64,000 nt of DNA from Staphylococcus pseudoxylosus (GCF_003697915.1 NZ_RCVN01000001.1:310001-374000), one strand, 5' to 3'. Shown: positions 35,491 through 43,849, counted from the first letter of the stretch. Notes: generated by a model not told the origin, from the sequence alone. Numbers and translations are program-made.

Positions 35491-35497
35491 CAGTTGA

Positions 35498-35632
35498 TTA
35501 CTTGTCTTGGTTATCTTTATTGGCGTTTAGATAACATAGATGCCATAGTCTTAGTTGTTTTAATAGCGCTGGGGAAATCAGTATCAAAAGTGATATTGGT
35601 TGCTCTAGCGCTATTTTTATCAAGTGGCTCAA
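35498..35632 (-). CDS. Possible 44-residue peptide inside a strongly structured RNA
   Basis: The minus-strand ORF starts at TTG 35632 behind GGAGGG. It reads LSHLIKIALEQPISLLILIS and ends LNANKDNQDK. The DNA at 35561-35614 folds into one long hairpin: outer arms AATAGCGCT/AGCGCTATT, inner arms AATCAGTATC/GATATTGGTT. The combination of a good ribosome site, hydrophobic peptide and RNA structure fits a type I toxin-like or leader-peptide locus. Confidence 0.45.
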   Translation of the reverse strand: MSHLIKIALEQPISLLILISPALLKQLRLWHLCYLNANKDNQDK

Positions 35633-35742
35633 GGCTTTACCCTCCTTTCACTTGAAGTCTGTAAGGTGTATCTCAACCTTACATATATAATTATACTACA
35701 CATTCGTAAAGTAATCAAGCGTTTTATTCACATTTTTTTGAT

Positions 35743-36153
35743 TTATTTTATCTCCACAATATCTTTCAAATTAACTTTACTTAATCCAGTTTCTTCATAT
35801 AAATGTAATGTTTGTGTGTGAACATCTACTTTATGAATGTAACCCTCTTTAGTTTTAATATACCCATCCACAAAATAACGTAATTCAATTGTAGGGTCAT
35901 GATACATTTTAAATATTAACTTATCATTTAAATCATTTAATTGGTGGTCGCTTAGTGACGGTCTATCAATCTTGTTTTGGTCTTGTATGTATTGCTCTAG
36001 TTGCTCATATTGTTCAGGCAGTGTGTTAAAGGCTTGCCACTTAACCATACCACGCCCTTTGGGTATACGTGGATTAAGATACTCTCTAGGTATTTTACGG
36101 TAATCAGTTTCGTATTTATATTCATCTGGTGCGTCAGGATTTATTATTTTCAT
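35743..36153 (-). CDS. YolD-like protein under an SOS box
   Basis: A 136-residue YolD-like protein: DEYKYETDYRKIPREYLNPR and GRGMVKWQAFNTLPEQYEQL are family hallmarks. YolD-like proteins usually accompany Y-family polymerases (UmuC/UvrX) on mobile elements; no such polymerase is in this window. The leader has AGAACATTCGTTCG (36176-36189), a match to the Gram-positive LexA box on either strand, so the gene should respond to DNA damage. ATG 36153 follows GAGGTG. Confidence 0.85.
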   Translation of the reverse strand: MKIINPDAPDEYKYETDYRKIPREYLNPRIPKGRGMVKWQAFNTLPEQYEQLEQYIQDQNKIDRPSLSDHQLNDLNDKLIFKMYHDPTIELRYFVDGYIKTKEGYIHKVDVHTQTLHLYEETGLSKVNLKDIVEIK

Positions 36154-36175
36154 AGTATCACCTCATGAATATAAT

Positions 36176-36189
36176 AGAACATTCGTTCG
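36176..36189 (-). promoter_or_regulatory. LexA (SOS) box of the YolD-like gene
   Basis: On the minus strand CGAACGAATGTTCT, matching CGAACN4GTTCG-type boxes except the last base. It lies 23 bases upstream of the start codon. Confidence 0.8.
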
Positions 36190-36298
36190 CATGTGTAAAC
36201 ATATATCATAAATTATATTTACTTTTTCCACTTTTGCAAATATAATTAATTTAATAAGTATACCCCCGCTTAACGAAATGAAAAGGAGGTCATTTCTG

Positions 36299-37192
36299 AT
36301 GGAAAAAATTAGATATGATTTAACAAACAAAGAGTTAGATGTTGAATCTCAATATTTAAAAAAATTAGATAAATCAGAAAAAGATGAGTATCTAAATTAT
36401 AAAGTTTTCAAAAAGCGTAGTAAATTGAATAAATTTAACGGCGAGGATATTGAATACTTTGCTGTAGAAACTGAATTAAAAGATGAAAATGATTATTTAA
36501 ATACTTTGAGCCAAGAAGACAAAGAGCAGTACCTGAATTTAAGTAGTGTACAGCAGCATAAAATCATTAAAAAGTACAGGGTATCTGAAGGTATTATAGA
36601 GGAACCACTTATAAAACTTTCAGAAATTGAAGAACCTTCTAAACCAGTACCTGAACCTGAAGTATATGATTTTGATGATATAGAAAGTCGAATAATAAAA
36701 ATAGAAAATGATAACTTAGCTTTTGAAACGTTAGAGGAACTGTTTGAAAGACGTAGAAAAAGTGAGATTTATTTGTCACCAGGGGAAAGCAGATTTTATC
36801 ACGCTAGAACCAAAATATCATCTTACGTGGATGAACTGAGAGAAATATTATTTGAAATGCAAAAAAGCAATCCTAATTACAAAGTAGCTACCAATTATAC
36901 AGAAGTACCTATTAATTATTACAATAAACAGTATTTTGATGCTATTGAGGAAATAACGGAAGGTGTAGACGTAAATAGTTTAACTCCGTATGAGATAGAA
37001 GAAATAAAAGCTGAAAGTATAGATTATGAGTATGAAATCTTAGTTAGCCAACCTACTAAGAAAACTAAAGAAAAAATGAATTCTAAATTAGTGGAGTATG
37101 TTAGGTCTATAGAGGATTCACTAGATAAAGGCGTAATTGATAATAACTACGCTAAGCAAGCAATTATTAATTATCTAGAAGTAAACTTATAA
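36299..37192 (+). CDS. Charged cytoplasmic protein of unknown function (297 aa)
   Basis: The start is ATG 36299 behind AAAAGGAGG. The protein is very rich in Glu, Lys and Asp with long helices (SEKDEYLNYKVFKKRSKLNK, SRFYHARTKISSYVDELREI). Two repeated short motifs recall each other (SEKDEYLNYK near residue 25 and QEDKEQYLNLSS near 80). No family or catalytic motif recognised. It is divergent from the YolD-like gene, so both may share the 145-bp control region. Confidence 0.7.
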   Translation: MEKIRYDLTNKELDVESQYLKKLDKSEKDEYLNYKVFKKRSKLNKFNGEDIEYFAVETELKDENDYLNTLSQEDKEQYLNLSSVQQHKIIKKYRVSEGIIEEPLIKLSEIEEPSKPVPEPEVYDFDDIESRIIKIENDNLAFETLEELFERRRKSEIYLSPGESRFYHARTKISSYVDELREILFEMQKSNPNYKVATNYTEVPINYYNKQYFDAIEEITEGVDVNSLTPYEIEEIKAESIDYEYEILVSQPTKKTKEKMNSKLVEYVRSIEDSLDKGVIDNNYAKQAIINYLEVNL

Positions 37193-37204
37193 ATCAGAAT
37201 ATTA

Positions 37205-37350
37205 TATAATCTGTATGTAATAAAAAAGGAGCAGACACGGGACAATGTGCCTGCTTCTTTTAGTAAGGTATACTTGCGTTGGTTAGCAATAGTATATTGC
37301 TTAAAATATTTATATCACAAAAAAGACACCTCGTAAAGAGGTGTCAAATA
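37205..37350. repeat. Double-terminator cassette, left copy
   Basis: Two hairpins in a row (GAGCAGACAC..GTGCCTGCTTC; GACACCTC-GTAAA-GAGGTGTC). A similar pair lies at 38822-38929, so the two copies frame butA and the 59-residue gene. Confidence 0.55.
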
Positions 37351-37359
37351 TAGTTCGTG

Positions 37360-38136
37360 TTATCTATATACTAAACCACCATCAGTAAGAATAGACTGAC
37401 CTGTAATATAACCAGAACCTTCTGAAGCTAAGAAAGATACTAAATTAGCTACGTCTCTTGGTTCTTGATATCTTCCTAATTTTATTGCAGAAGAAAATTC
37501 TTCGAATGCATCTCCAGGCTCCATATCATCGTTATATTTAACCATTTCTTCGTCGATACGATCCCACATCTTCGTTTTAGCAACGCCAGGACAATATGCA
37601 TTAACTGTAATACCATCTTGAGCTAATTCTTTAGCCGCAGTCTGTGTAAAAGAACGAACCGCATGTTTAGTAGCTGAATATGTTCCTAACATTTCATAAG
37701 ATTCATGCCCAGCAATACTACATGCATTTATAATTTTACCACCTGTATTTTGTTTTTTAAATTGCTCTGCTGCGGCCTGCGTCCCAAACACTGTACCATA
37801 AACATTTACATTGAAAAGTTTACTAAGCTGTTCTTCATCTATTTCTAAAAATGGAGAAACAGCATCTACTCCAGCGTTATTAACAAAAACGTCTATCTGA
37901 CCAAACTCCGTAACTGCAAACTGTACTAATTCTTTTTGGTCTTTTTTTACCGAAACATCACTTTTGAATGCGGCAACATTAAAACCGTTGTTCTTAAATT
38001 CTTTTTCTGTTTCTAAAAGGAGTTCTTCATTAAGATCTTGTATTATTAAATTAAAACCATCATTTGCCAGTCTTTCTGCTATTCCTTTACCTAAACCACC
38101 TGCAGAACCCGTAATAACAGCTGTTTTATTCATCAT
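37360..38136 (-). CDS. butA: Diacetyl/acetoin reductase (SDR)
   Basis: A 258-residue SDR. Cofactor motif [16 protein letters not shown] with D in IIQDLNEE (NAD preference), [12 protein letters not shown], catalytic Ser in [10 protein letters not shown] and Tyr-Lys in [11 protein letters not shown], and the C-terminal [14 protein letters not shown]. The motif set and length fit (S)-acetoin-forming diacetyl reductase. It consumes NADH in overflow/fermentative metabolism. It lies inside the island, so it is probably an extra, acquired copy. Confidence 0.85.
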   Translation of the reverse strand: MMNKTAVITGSAGGLGKGIAERLANDGFNLIIQDLNEELLLETEKEFKNNGFNVAAFKSDVSVKKDQKELVQFAVTEFGQIDVFVNNAGVDAVSPFLEIDEEQLSKLFNVNVYGTVFGTQAAAEQFKKQNTGGKIINACSIAGHESYEMLGTYSATKHAVRSFTQTAAKELAQDGITVNAYCPGVAKTKMWDRIDEEMVKYNDDMEPGDAFEEFSSAIKLGRYQEPRDVANLVSFLASEGSGYITGQSILTDGGLVYR

Positions 38137-38418
38137 AAATCATCCTCCAATATTATAATTTTTTAACTAACTTTATAATATCATCTATAGTCTTTTTCAT
38201 CTAAGAAAGCGCTTGTAATCTGTAACATCCTAGTTTGTAAACATAAAATTTTAAATAAAATCGGTGATTAAGCTCATATTGAATTGGCAGGTCTGTCTTA
38301 ACTCCTTTATATCTTTTCTTTGAATTTCACTAAATTCAGTTTAATTTAGATTTCTTTTTTTCTTATAATAAATTATACTTAATCCTAACATAAATTCAGA
38401 CAACCAAGGAGAGTGTAT

Positions 38419-38598
38419 ATGAATTACAAAAGTGAAATTAAAAAAATAGGTTGGAATAAAAAAGAAGTTGCTAATAGAGTGGAAAGTTTAATCGAAGAAG
38501 AAATAATAGATACAAAAGATGAATTAACTGACGATGTATCGACAGTTATTGAAAAAGAAGACAACAACCCTGTACTTAATGAATTTTTAAATAAATAA
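38419..38598 (+). CDS. Small acidic protein (59 aa)
   Basis: The start is ATG 38419 behind AAGGAGAG. MNYKSEIKKIGWNKKEVANR, then a helical acidic part and VLNEFLNK. A hairpin (AACAGTCTG/CAGACTGTT, 38600-38624) follows. No family recognised. Confidence 0.5.
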   Translation: MNYKSEIKKIGWNKKEVANRVESLIEEEIIDTKDELTDDVSTVIEKEDNNPVLNEFLNK

Positions 38599-38624
38599 AA
38601 ACAGTCTGAGGAAAACAGACTGTT

Positions 38625-39006
38625 AAAAATATATCATTAAACATGTGGCAAAATGTACTAGTTTATACTAGCCAAAATTAGTATATAACAAAGACTTAAT
38701 TCTGAAAAATTTATGTCAATTTTACTGACATGAAATAACCACCCAGTGACATGTTTAGGTAGTTTAATAGGTAATAATCATTATCATTTTATAATATGTA
38801 CATGTGAATATATTATAACACAAAAAAAGACAGACACAGAAGTACCTGCCTTTTTATGGTTAATACACAAGCTAGCTTATGGTATGAGCATTATTATAAC
38901 ATAAAAAGACACCTCTTAAAGAGGTGTCCGTCACAAATAAAAGGATAAGTTAAAACGAATGTTCTAACCATACCCTTATTTTATCACTATAAATTTAACT
39001 TTCAAA
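38625..39006. other. Non-coding stretch with several hairpins
   Basis: Holds the second double-terminator copy (38822-38929: GACAGACAC../..GTACCTGCC; GACACCTC-TTAAA-GAGGTGTC). It also holds a hairpin CACCCAGTGACATG at 38740 that recurs at 32949. No gene is seen. Confidence 0.6.
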
Positions 39007-39394
39007 TCATTTAATTACTCCCCACAATGAACCCACGCCATGATTAGGAGGCGCTACGCGGTTCCATGTACGAATTGGTAAATACCTTCTTCCATTATAA
39101 CTGTCGTAACCAACCCATACGTGACCATCTTGTAACATTACTTCATCATATTTAATTGATTCACCAGGTTGTAACCATCCACTAATTGCCATATTAACAA
39201 ACGGACCAATCATGTGTACTGCTATTTGTTCACTGCCTACTTTGAAAGTCGCTTGTTCTGACATATACCAAGTACCGTGTTCATTTTGTTGCCAACCTGT
39301 GTTAGTTGCAGGTTTGTTATTATTGTTTGAATCACTTACAACTTTTGAACCTTTTGGAATTTCTCCGTCGTAATATTGTTTAATTTGGTTAAGG
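39007..39394 (-). pseudogene. 3' fragment of a phage endolysin (SH3b cell-wall-binding domain)
   Basis: The reading frame is open from the integrase start leftwards. It encodes a linker (NQIKQYYDGEIPKGSKVVSD..NNNKPATN) and then an SH3_5 cell-wall-binding domain (GTWYMSEQATFKVGSEQIAV..GYDSYNGRRYLPIRTWN..GVGSLWGVIK). This is the end of staphylococcal phage amidases. The CHAP/amidase catalytic part is missing, cut exactly where the integrase ribosome site begins, so it is a deletion relic. Confidence 0.88.
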
Positions 39395-39404
39395 AGGAAT
39401 AACT

Positions 39405-40469
39405 ATGACAGTCAAGAAATATAGCAACGGTAAATGGGGATATTACTTCGGTCACGAAGGTAAACGTTATCGTAAGCAAGGATACAAGACCAAACGAGAA
39501 GCTACTGAAGGCGAAACACAAGCGAAAAATCAACTTATGCAAGGTGTGATTATCAATAATAAAAGTTCGTTTATTGAATATTATAATCAATGGATTGATG
39601 TAAATAAAAAAGGTGTTATCACTGATCGTGCCTATCAAACATTTGTAAATGCTATTAATCAATTAAAATTATTTTTAGAAACTGAAATGATTACAGATAT
39701 ACGAATGGATAATTTCAACACCACTTTATATCGTAAGTTTATTAAATGGTATGGTGAAACGCATGCAACCGAATCAGTTAGAAAAGTCCACAACTGTATT
39801 AAAGCGTCAATTGAAGATGCAATACAAGAAGGTTTGATGTTAAAAGACCCTACTTATAAAGCTGTTGTAAAAGGCAGTAGACCAACACAACGAGAAGAAG
39901 ACAAGTTTATGAGTATAAAAGAGTTCAATGGCTTAAAAGACTATGTACGTGGCACATATAAACAATCCTATCTGTTTATATATTTACTTATTATAACTGG
40001 TGGAAGATTTGGAGAAGTACAAAGATTAAATAAAACTGACTTCAATTTCGTAAATAACACTATTCACCTACCTGGAACAAAAACTGAAACATCAGATAGA
40101 ACAATAGACATTCCTAAAATGGATATGAAGTACATTGAAACTGCCCTATCAAATATGCCGACTAATATGAGTGGTCAATTATTTAACACAGGTACATCTT
40201 TAATTACAAACAATGCAGTGACTAAAGTTTTGCAAAAATATTGCTTAGAAAACAAACTAGGCAAATATACCCTACACTCTATCAGACACACCCACTGTTC
40301 TTATCTACTTCATAATGGTGTATCAATATATTATATTTCAAAACGATTAGGACATCGTAATATCAAAACAACAATGGGTGTATATTCTCATTTATTAGAT
40401 GAAACAGCAGAAATTGAAAAAGACAAGGCTATGACTGCATTAGAAGCAATGCCAACATCGTTGGCGTAA
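39405..40469 (+). CDS. int: Integrase of the tRNA-Ser element
   Basis: A 354-residue tyrosine recombinase. The N-terminal arm domain (GKWGYYFGHEGKRYRKQGYK) and the core-binding domain are present, and the catalytic residues are all visible: Arg in GGRFGEVQRL, HSIRHTHCSYLLHNG, RLGHRNIKTT and Tyr in VYSHLLDE. It starts behind AAGGAGGAATAACT. It reads towards the attachment core in tRNA-Ser 137 bases after its stop, so it should still be able to act on that site. Confidence 0.95.
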   Translation: MTVKKYSNGKWGYYFGHEGKRYRKQGYKTKREATEGETQAKNQLMQGVIINNKSSFIEYYNQWIDVNKKGVITDRAYQTFVNAINQLKLFLETEMITDIRMDNFNTTLYRKFIKWYGETHATESVRKVHNCIKASIEDAIQEGLMLKDPTYKAVVKGSRPTQREEDKFMSIKEFNGLKDYVRGTYKQSYLFIYLLIITGGRFGEVQRLNKTDFNFVNNTIHLPGTKTETSDRTIDIPKMDMKYIETALSNMPTNMSGQLFNTGTSLITNNAVTKVLQKYCLENKLGKYTLHSIRHTHCSYLLHNGVSIYYISKRLGHRNIKTTMGVYSHLLDETAEIEKDKAMTALEAMPTSLA

Positions 40470-40605
40470 TGGTATAAATCAAATTCCAAAATTGGCGTAT
40501 CGTTGGCGCAAAAGTATAATTACGGTATATAACGAAGTATATCGAGATACAAGAAAACCCCGTTATACCAACGTTTTTATTAACGAAGTATAACGAGGAA
40601 TATCG

Positions 40606-40622
40606 AATTAACGGAGAGTGAG
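40606..40622. repeat. tRNA-proximal attachment site
   Basis: AATTAACGGAGAGTGAG includes the last bases of tRNA-Ser and matches 31006-31022 exactly. Between the integrase stop and this site lie short repeats (ATTGGCG, GTTGGCG, AACGAAGTATA/TATAACG) that recur in degraded form at 33971-34090. Confidence 0.85.
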
Positions 40623-40700
40623 GGATTCGAACCCTCGAGACGCTTGTGGCGCCTACACACTTTCCAGGCGTGCTCCTTCGGCCAACTCGGACAACTCTCC
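40612..40700 (-). tRNA. tRNA-Ser (GGA)
   Basis: An 89-nt class II tRNA with the long variable arm. Acceptor GGAGAGT/ACTCTCC, anticodon GGA in CCTGGAAAG, T-arm GGGTTCGAATCCC. No CCA is encoded. Its 3' end is the integration target. It is the last gene of the tRNA operon. Confidence 0.96.
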
Positions 40701-40739
40701 ATATAAAAAAACAGAAGCGATATTTCACTTCTGTTTGTA

Positions 40740-40811
40740 TGACCCCGACGGGACTCGAACCCGTGTTACCGCCGTGAAAGGGCGGTGTCTTAACCGCTTG
40801 ACCACGGGGCC
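40740..40811 (-). tRNA. tRNA-Glu (TTC)
   Basis: 72 nt. Acceptor GGCCCCG/CGGGGTC, anticodon TTC in CCCTTTCAC, T-loop GGTTCGAGTCC. No CCA is encoded. Confidence 0.96.
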
Positions 40812-40812
40812 A

Positions 40813-40887
40813 TGGCTCCACAGGTAGGACTCGAACCTACGACCGATCGGTTAACAGCCGATAGCTCTACCACTGAGCTACTGTGGA
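40813..40887 (-). tRNA. tRNA-Asn (GTT)
   Basis: 75 nt including encoded CCA. Acceptor TCCACAG/CTGTGGA, anticodon GTT in GCTGTTAAC. Confidence 0.96.
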
Positions 40888-40897
40888 ATAATTATAA

Positions 40898-40971
40898 TGG
40901 AGCGGGTGATGGGAATCGAACCCACAACATCAGCTTGGAAGGCTGAGGTTTTGCCATTAAACTACACCCGC
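40898..40971 (-). tRNA. tRNA-Gly (TCC)
   Basis: 74 nt including CCA. Acceptor GCGGGTG/CACCCGC, anticodon TCC in CCTTCCAAG. Confidence 0.96.
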
Positions 40972-40984
40972 ATTTTAACGATTA

Positions 40985-41061
40985 TGGGGCGGATGATGGG
41001 AATCGAACCCACGAGTGTCGGAACCACAATCCGATGCGTTAACCACTTCGCCACAACCGCC
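40985..41061 (-). tRNA. tRNA-His (GTG)
   Basis: 77 nt with the extra 5' G opposite C73 and encoded CCA. Anticodon GTG in ATTGTGGTT. The acceptor stem pairs GCGGTTG with CATCCGC, leaving a T-T mismatch at position 5-68. Confidence 0.94.
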
Positions 41062-41080
41062 AAAGTAAAAATCAAAAGAA

Positions 41081-41153
41081 TGGTTCAGGACAGAGTCGAA
41101 CTGCCGACACATGGAGCTTCAATCCATTGCTCTACCAACTGAGCTACTGAACC
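41081..41153 (-). tRNA. tRNA-Phe (GAA)
   Basis: 73 nt without encoded CCA. Acceptor GGTTCAG/CTGAACC, anticodon GAA in ATTGAAGC. Confidence 0.96.
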
Positions 41154-41164
41154 ATAATTAAAAA

Positions 41165-41240
41165 TGGCGGTCCCGATGGGATTCGAACCCACGATCTCCT
41201 GCGTGACAGGCAGGCGTGTTAACCGCTACACTACGGGACC
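41165..41240 (-). tRNA. tRNA-Asp (GTC)
   Basis: 76 nt including CCA. Acceptor GGTCCCG/CGGGACC, anticodon GTC in CCTGTCACG. Confidence 0.96.
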
Positions 41241-41248
41241 TTTAAAAA

Positions 41249-41322
<74 letters not shown>

Positions 41323-41351
41323 TTAATATTATTAATGACGACTACCAATTA

Positions 41352-41381
41352 AATATACCATAAATGTTAACTTAATGTCAA
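41352..41381 (-). promoter_or_regulatory. Promoter of the tRNA operon
   Basis: -35 TTGACA (41381-41376) and -10 TATATT (41357-41352) on the minus strand with an 18-base spacer, about 30 bases before tRNA-fMet. The rest of 41382-41700 has no gene that I can see. Confidence 0.7.
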
Positions 41382-41700
41382 CGTTTTTTTAAATTAATTT
41401 ACATTGGCTTAACAAGTTTTTAAAATTAAGTATGATAGTAGCTGTTTGCACATCACCTATCAAATAAGACTAACTCAGTATATAAAGATTTCATGGTTTA
41501 GTCAATGGCTTTTAAAAACTAATTTGTGTAAAAATGGTTTATAATAATATTATTTTAATTTTAGTTCCCTTTTTATATAAACAATTAGTGACTTCATCAA
41601 TTTATTTATAGTTTTTAGACATTTTCTCAATCAAAAAGCTTAATATTAATTCAGATAGATAGAGACCTTCCACCTAAATAACTCGATTTAAGATTGTTAT

Positions 41701-42258
41701 TTATTGACTCATAATACCTTGCATTTTACTTTGCAATCTTGTAAATGTTGTAAATCCATCATCCTCCATAAAATGCCCGCCATATTCTGTCACTTTGCAT
41801 TTTCCACCTAATGTATCCATTAACCTTTTAGTTTCTTCATATGATACGCATTTATCGTCCTTGGCACACAAACCATAAAAAGATTCCACTTTGTCTTTAA
41901 CTCGTTCATAATCGATTTGAAATTTTTCAGTGTGAGCTAATTCATCTGGCACTCGAGCATCTTCCATAAATCCTGAAATACTAAACAAACCTTCTATAAA
42001 ATTTGCATCTACTTCTTCAATAAATTTTAATGATGCTAAAGTACCAAAGCCATGTGTAACAAAATAAGTTTCATATTTATTAATTTGAATTTGTTGTTTC
42101 ATTTCACTTACCCATTTTTCGATTTCGCTATCTTTTTCATATGGTAAATTAAATAATGTTACATTATAGCCTTCTAACGTAAGGTTATTTGCTAACCAAT
42201 CATACCAATGATTTGATGCATCACCATATTTTGAATGTACTATTACGATATCAGTCAT
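41701..42258 (-). CDS. RBBP9/YdeN-like serine hydrolase fold, nucleophile missing
   Basis: The start is placed at ATG 42258 (MTDIVIVHSKYGDASNHWYD) behind GGGGGAT. The opening strand, ASNHWYDWL and late GGHFMEDDGF fit the RBBP9/YdeN hydrolase family. The nucleophile elbow, normally G-H-S-x-G, reads FVTHGFGT, so Gly stands at the Ser position. The acid (AKDDKC) and His (GGHF) remain. It may be an inactive, binding-only member. Monocistronic. Confidence 0.75.
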   Translation of the reverse strand: MTDIVIVHSKYGDASNHWYDWLANNLTLEGYNVTLFNLPYEKDSEIEKWVSEMKQQIQINKYETYFVTHGFGTLASLKFIEEVDANFIEGLFSISGFMEDARVPDELAHTEKFQIDYERVKDKVESFYGLCAKDDKCVSYEETKRLMDTLGGKCKVTEYGGHFMEDDGFTTFTRLQSKMQGIMSQ

Positions 42259-42373
42259 AAATATCCCCCACTTCATCTGAATCACATTAGCTATTTATTA
42301 CGCTAATTTTGCAACTGTTTCATTATCTCATAGATTAATTTGAATTTTAAATAATTATATAGCCATAATAAAA

Positions 42374-42418
42374 AACCGTATCATCTATATTACTATTTGA
42401 TAAATAGATGGTACGGTT
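42374..42418 (-). terminator. Terminator of the hem operon
   Basis: Minus-strand stem AACCGTACCATCTAT / ATAGATGATACGGTT, followed by TTTTTATT, just after hemY. Confidence 0.85.
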
Positions 42419-42434
42419 AATTGCTGTTATTTAA

Positions 42435-43832
42435 TTATGATAATTCTGCCAATAACTCTTCTACCGCATTTTTACCTTGTTGAATACAATCAGGTAAACC
42501 TACCGCTTCGAATGATGCACCTGTAATACGTAGTTTTGGATAATTTTGTTTAATATGTGTTTGTATTGATCTAATTTTATTGATATGACCAACATGGTAC
42601 TGTGGCATACTTTTAGGAAGTCTATTTACAATGCTAAAGTCTGGAGCACCTTTAAATGTCATCATCTGGTTTAAATCTTTTTTAACAATATTAACTAATG
42701 CTTCATCTGTGTGATCATCTACAACTGTATCATTAGGCTTACCTACATAAGCACGTATAAGTACTTTGCCTTCAGGTGTCGTAAATGGCCATTTCTTACT
42801 TGTCCATGTACAAGCTGTTATGTCGGTTTCACTTGTACGTGCAATGACAAACCCAGTACCATCATATGTGTTTTCAATATTCTTTTCATCAAACGCCAAT
42901 ACAACAGTTGCTACTGTTGTACAATCCATAGATTTAAAATAATCAAATGCAGGATCATTTCCAAACCATTGCATAAATGTTTGATGTGGCGTGGTCACTA
43001 ACACACTATCGTAAGTGTCTTTATTTTCTCCACTGATAACTTCGTAATTATTTTGTGAAGTTATAATATCTTTAACTGGCGTTTGATATTTAATTTCAAC
43101 ACCTTGATTGACAACATATTCAGTCAAATATTCTATAAATGAACTAAGTCCATGTTTAAACTGTTTAAATTGCCCTTTAGGCGCGCCCGGGTATAATTGA
43201 CGTTGCTTTTGGCGCTGTATTTTTTCATGTCTCATGCCTTTAATCAAACTACCAAATTGTTCTTCTCTATGCTTAAACTCCGGAAAAGTACTCATTAAAC
43301 TTAAATCATCAATATTTGTACCATAAATACCACCCATTAAAGGCTCTATTAGATTTTCTAGTACCTCATCACCCAAACGTTCTCGGAAAAATGCACCAAC
43401 AGAAATATCTTCATCCATTTCTATTGGCTTTTTAAATAAATCTAATCCAGCACGTATTTTTCCTTTGGGAGAGATTAACTTTGTCTTTAAAAATGGTTTT
43501 ATATCTGTTGGTACGCCTAGTATAGACCCACCAGGTATTGGAAATAATTTATTCTTTGCGTAGATATAAGACTGTCCTGTTTGATTGGTAATCAAATCAT
43601 TTTCTAAACCAATCTCTTGAGCGATATCAGTCATAATTTGTTTACGACCTAAATAAGATTCTGGGCCTAACTCAATAGTATAACCATCTTTTCTATATGT
43701 TTGGATTTTTCCACCAGTTCTATTAGAAGATTCGTATATAGTTACATCTACATCGGGACGTAATTTTTTAATAAAATAAGCACTAGATAGTCCTGTAATA
43801 CCAGCACCAATTATTGCGATACTTTTACCCAA
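42435..43832 (-). CDS. hemY: Coproporphyrinogen III oxidase (HemY/CgoX)
   Basis: A 465-residue flavoprotein. The FAD motif is IIGAGITGLSSAYFI, and PESYLGRKQIMTDIAQEIGL and the C-terminal FEAVGLPDCIQQGKNAVEEL are conserved. In Gram-positive bacteria this oxidase makes coproporphyrin III. It starts at TTG 43832. It is third in the hemEHY operon and ends in the terminator at 42374. Confidence 0.95.
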   Translation of the reverse strand: MGKSIAIIGAGITGLSSAYFIKKLRPDVDVTIYESSNRTGGKIQTYRKDGYTIELGPESYLGRKQIMTDIAQEIGLENDLITNQTGQSYIYAKNKLFPIPGGSILGVPTDIKPFLKTKLISPKGKIRAGLDLFKKPIEMDEDISVGAFFRERLGDEVLENLIEPLMGGIYGTNIDDLSLMSTFPEFKHREEQFGSLIKGMRHEKIQRQKQRQLYPGAPKGQFKQFKHGLSSFIEYLTEYVVNQGVEIKYQTPVKDIITSQNNYEVISGENKDTYDSVLVTTPHQTFMQWFGNDPAFDYFKSMDCTTVATVVLAFDEKNIENTYDGTGFVIARTSETDITACTWTSKKWPFTTPEGKVLIRAYVGKPNDTVVDDHTDEALVNIVKKDLNQMMTFKGAPDFSIVNRLPKSMPQYHVGHINKIRSIQTHIKQNYPKLRITGASFEAVGLPDCIQQGKNAVEELLAELS

Positions 43833-43849
43833 ATTAATTCACGCTTCCT

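Larger units (their letters stand above)
31006..40622. mobile_element. tRNA-Ser-linked accessory island (tandem decayed elements)
   Basis: Bounded by 17-bp direct repeats AATTAACGGAGAGTGAG at 31006-31022 and 40606-40622. The latter includes the 3' end of tRNA-Ser. An internal copy with one mismatch is at 34086-34102 and a partial copy (ACGGAGAGTGAGGGATT) is at 33919-33935. Two integrases, one intact and one a fragment, each sit just left of an attachment site and read towards the tRNA. The layout indicates successive integrations at the same tRNA gene. Confidence 0.88.

Noticed and set aside
40429..41142. Open frames across the tRNA cluster on both strands
   Set aside because: They are chance readings of tRNA genes; the DNA is fully explained by the eight tRNAs.
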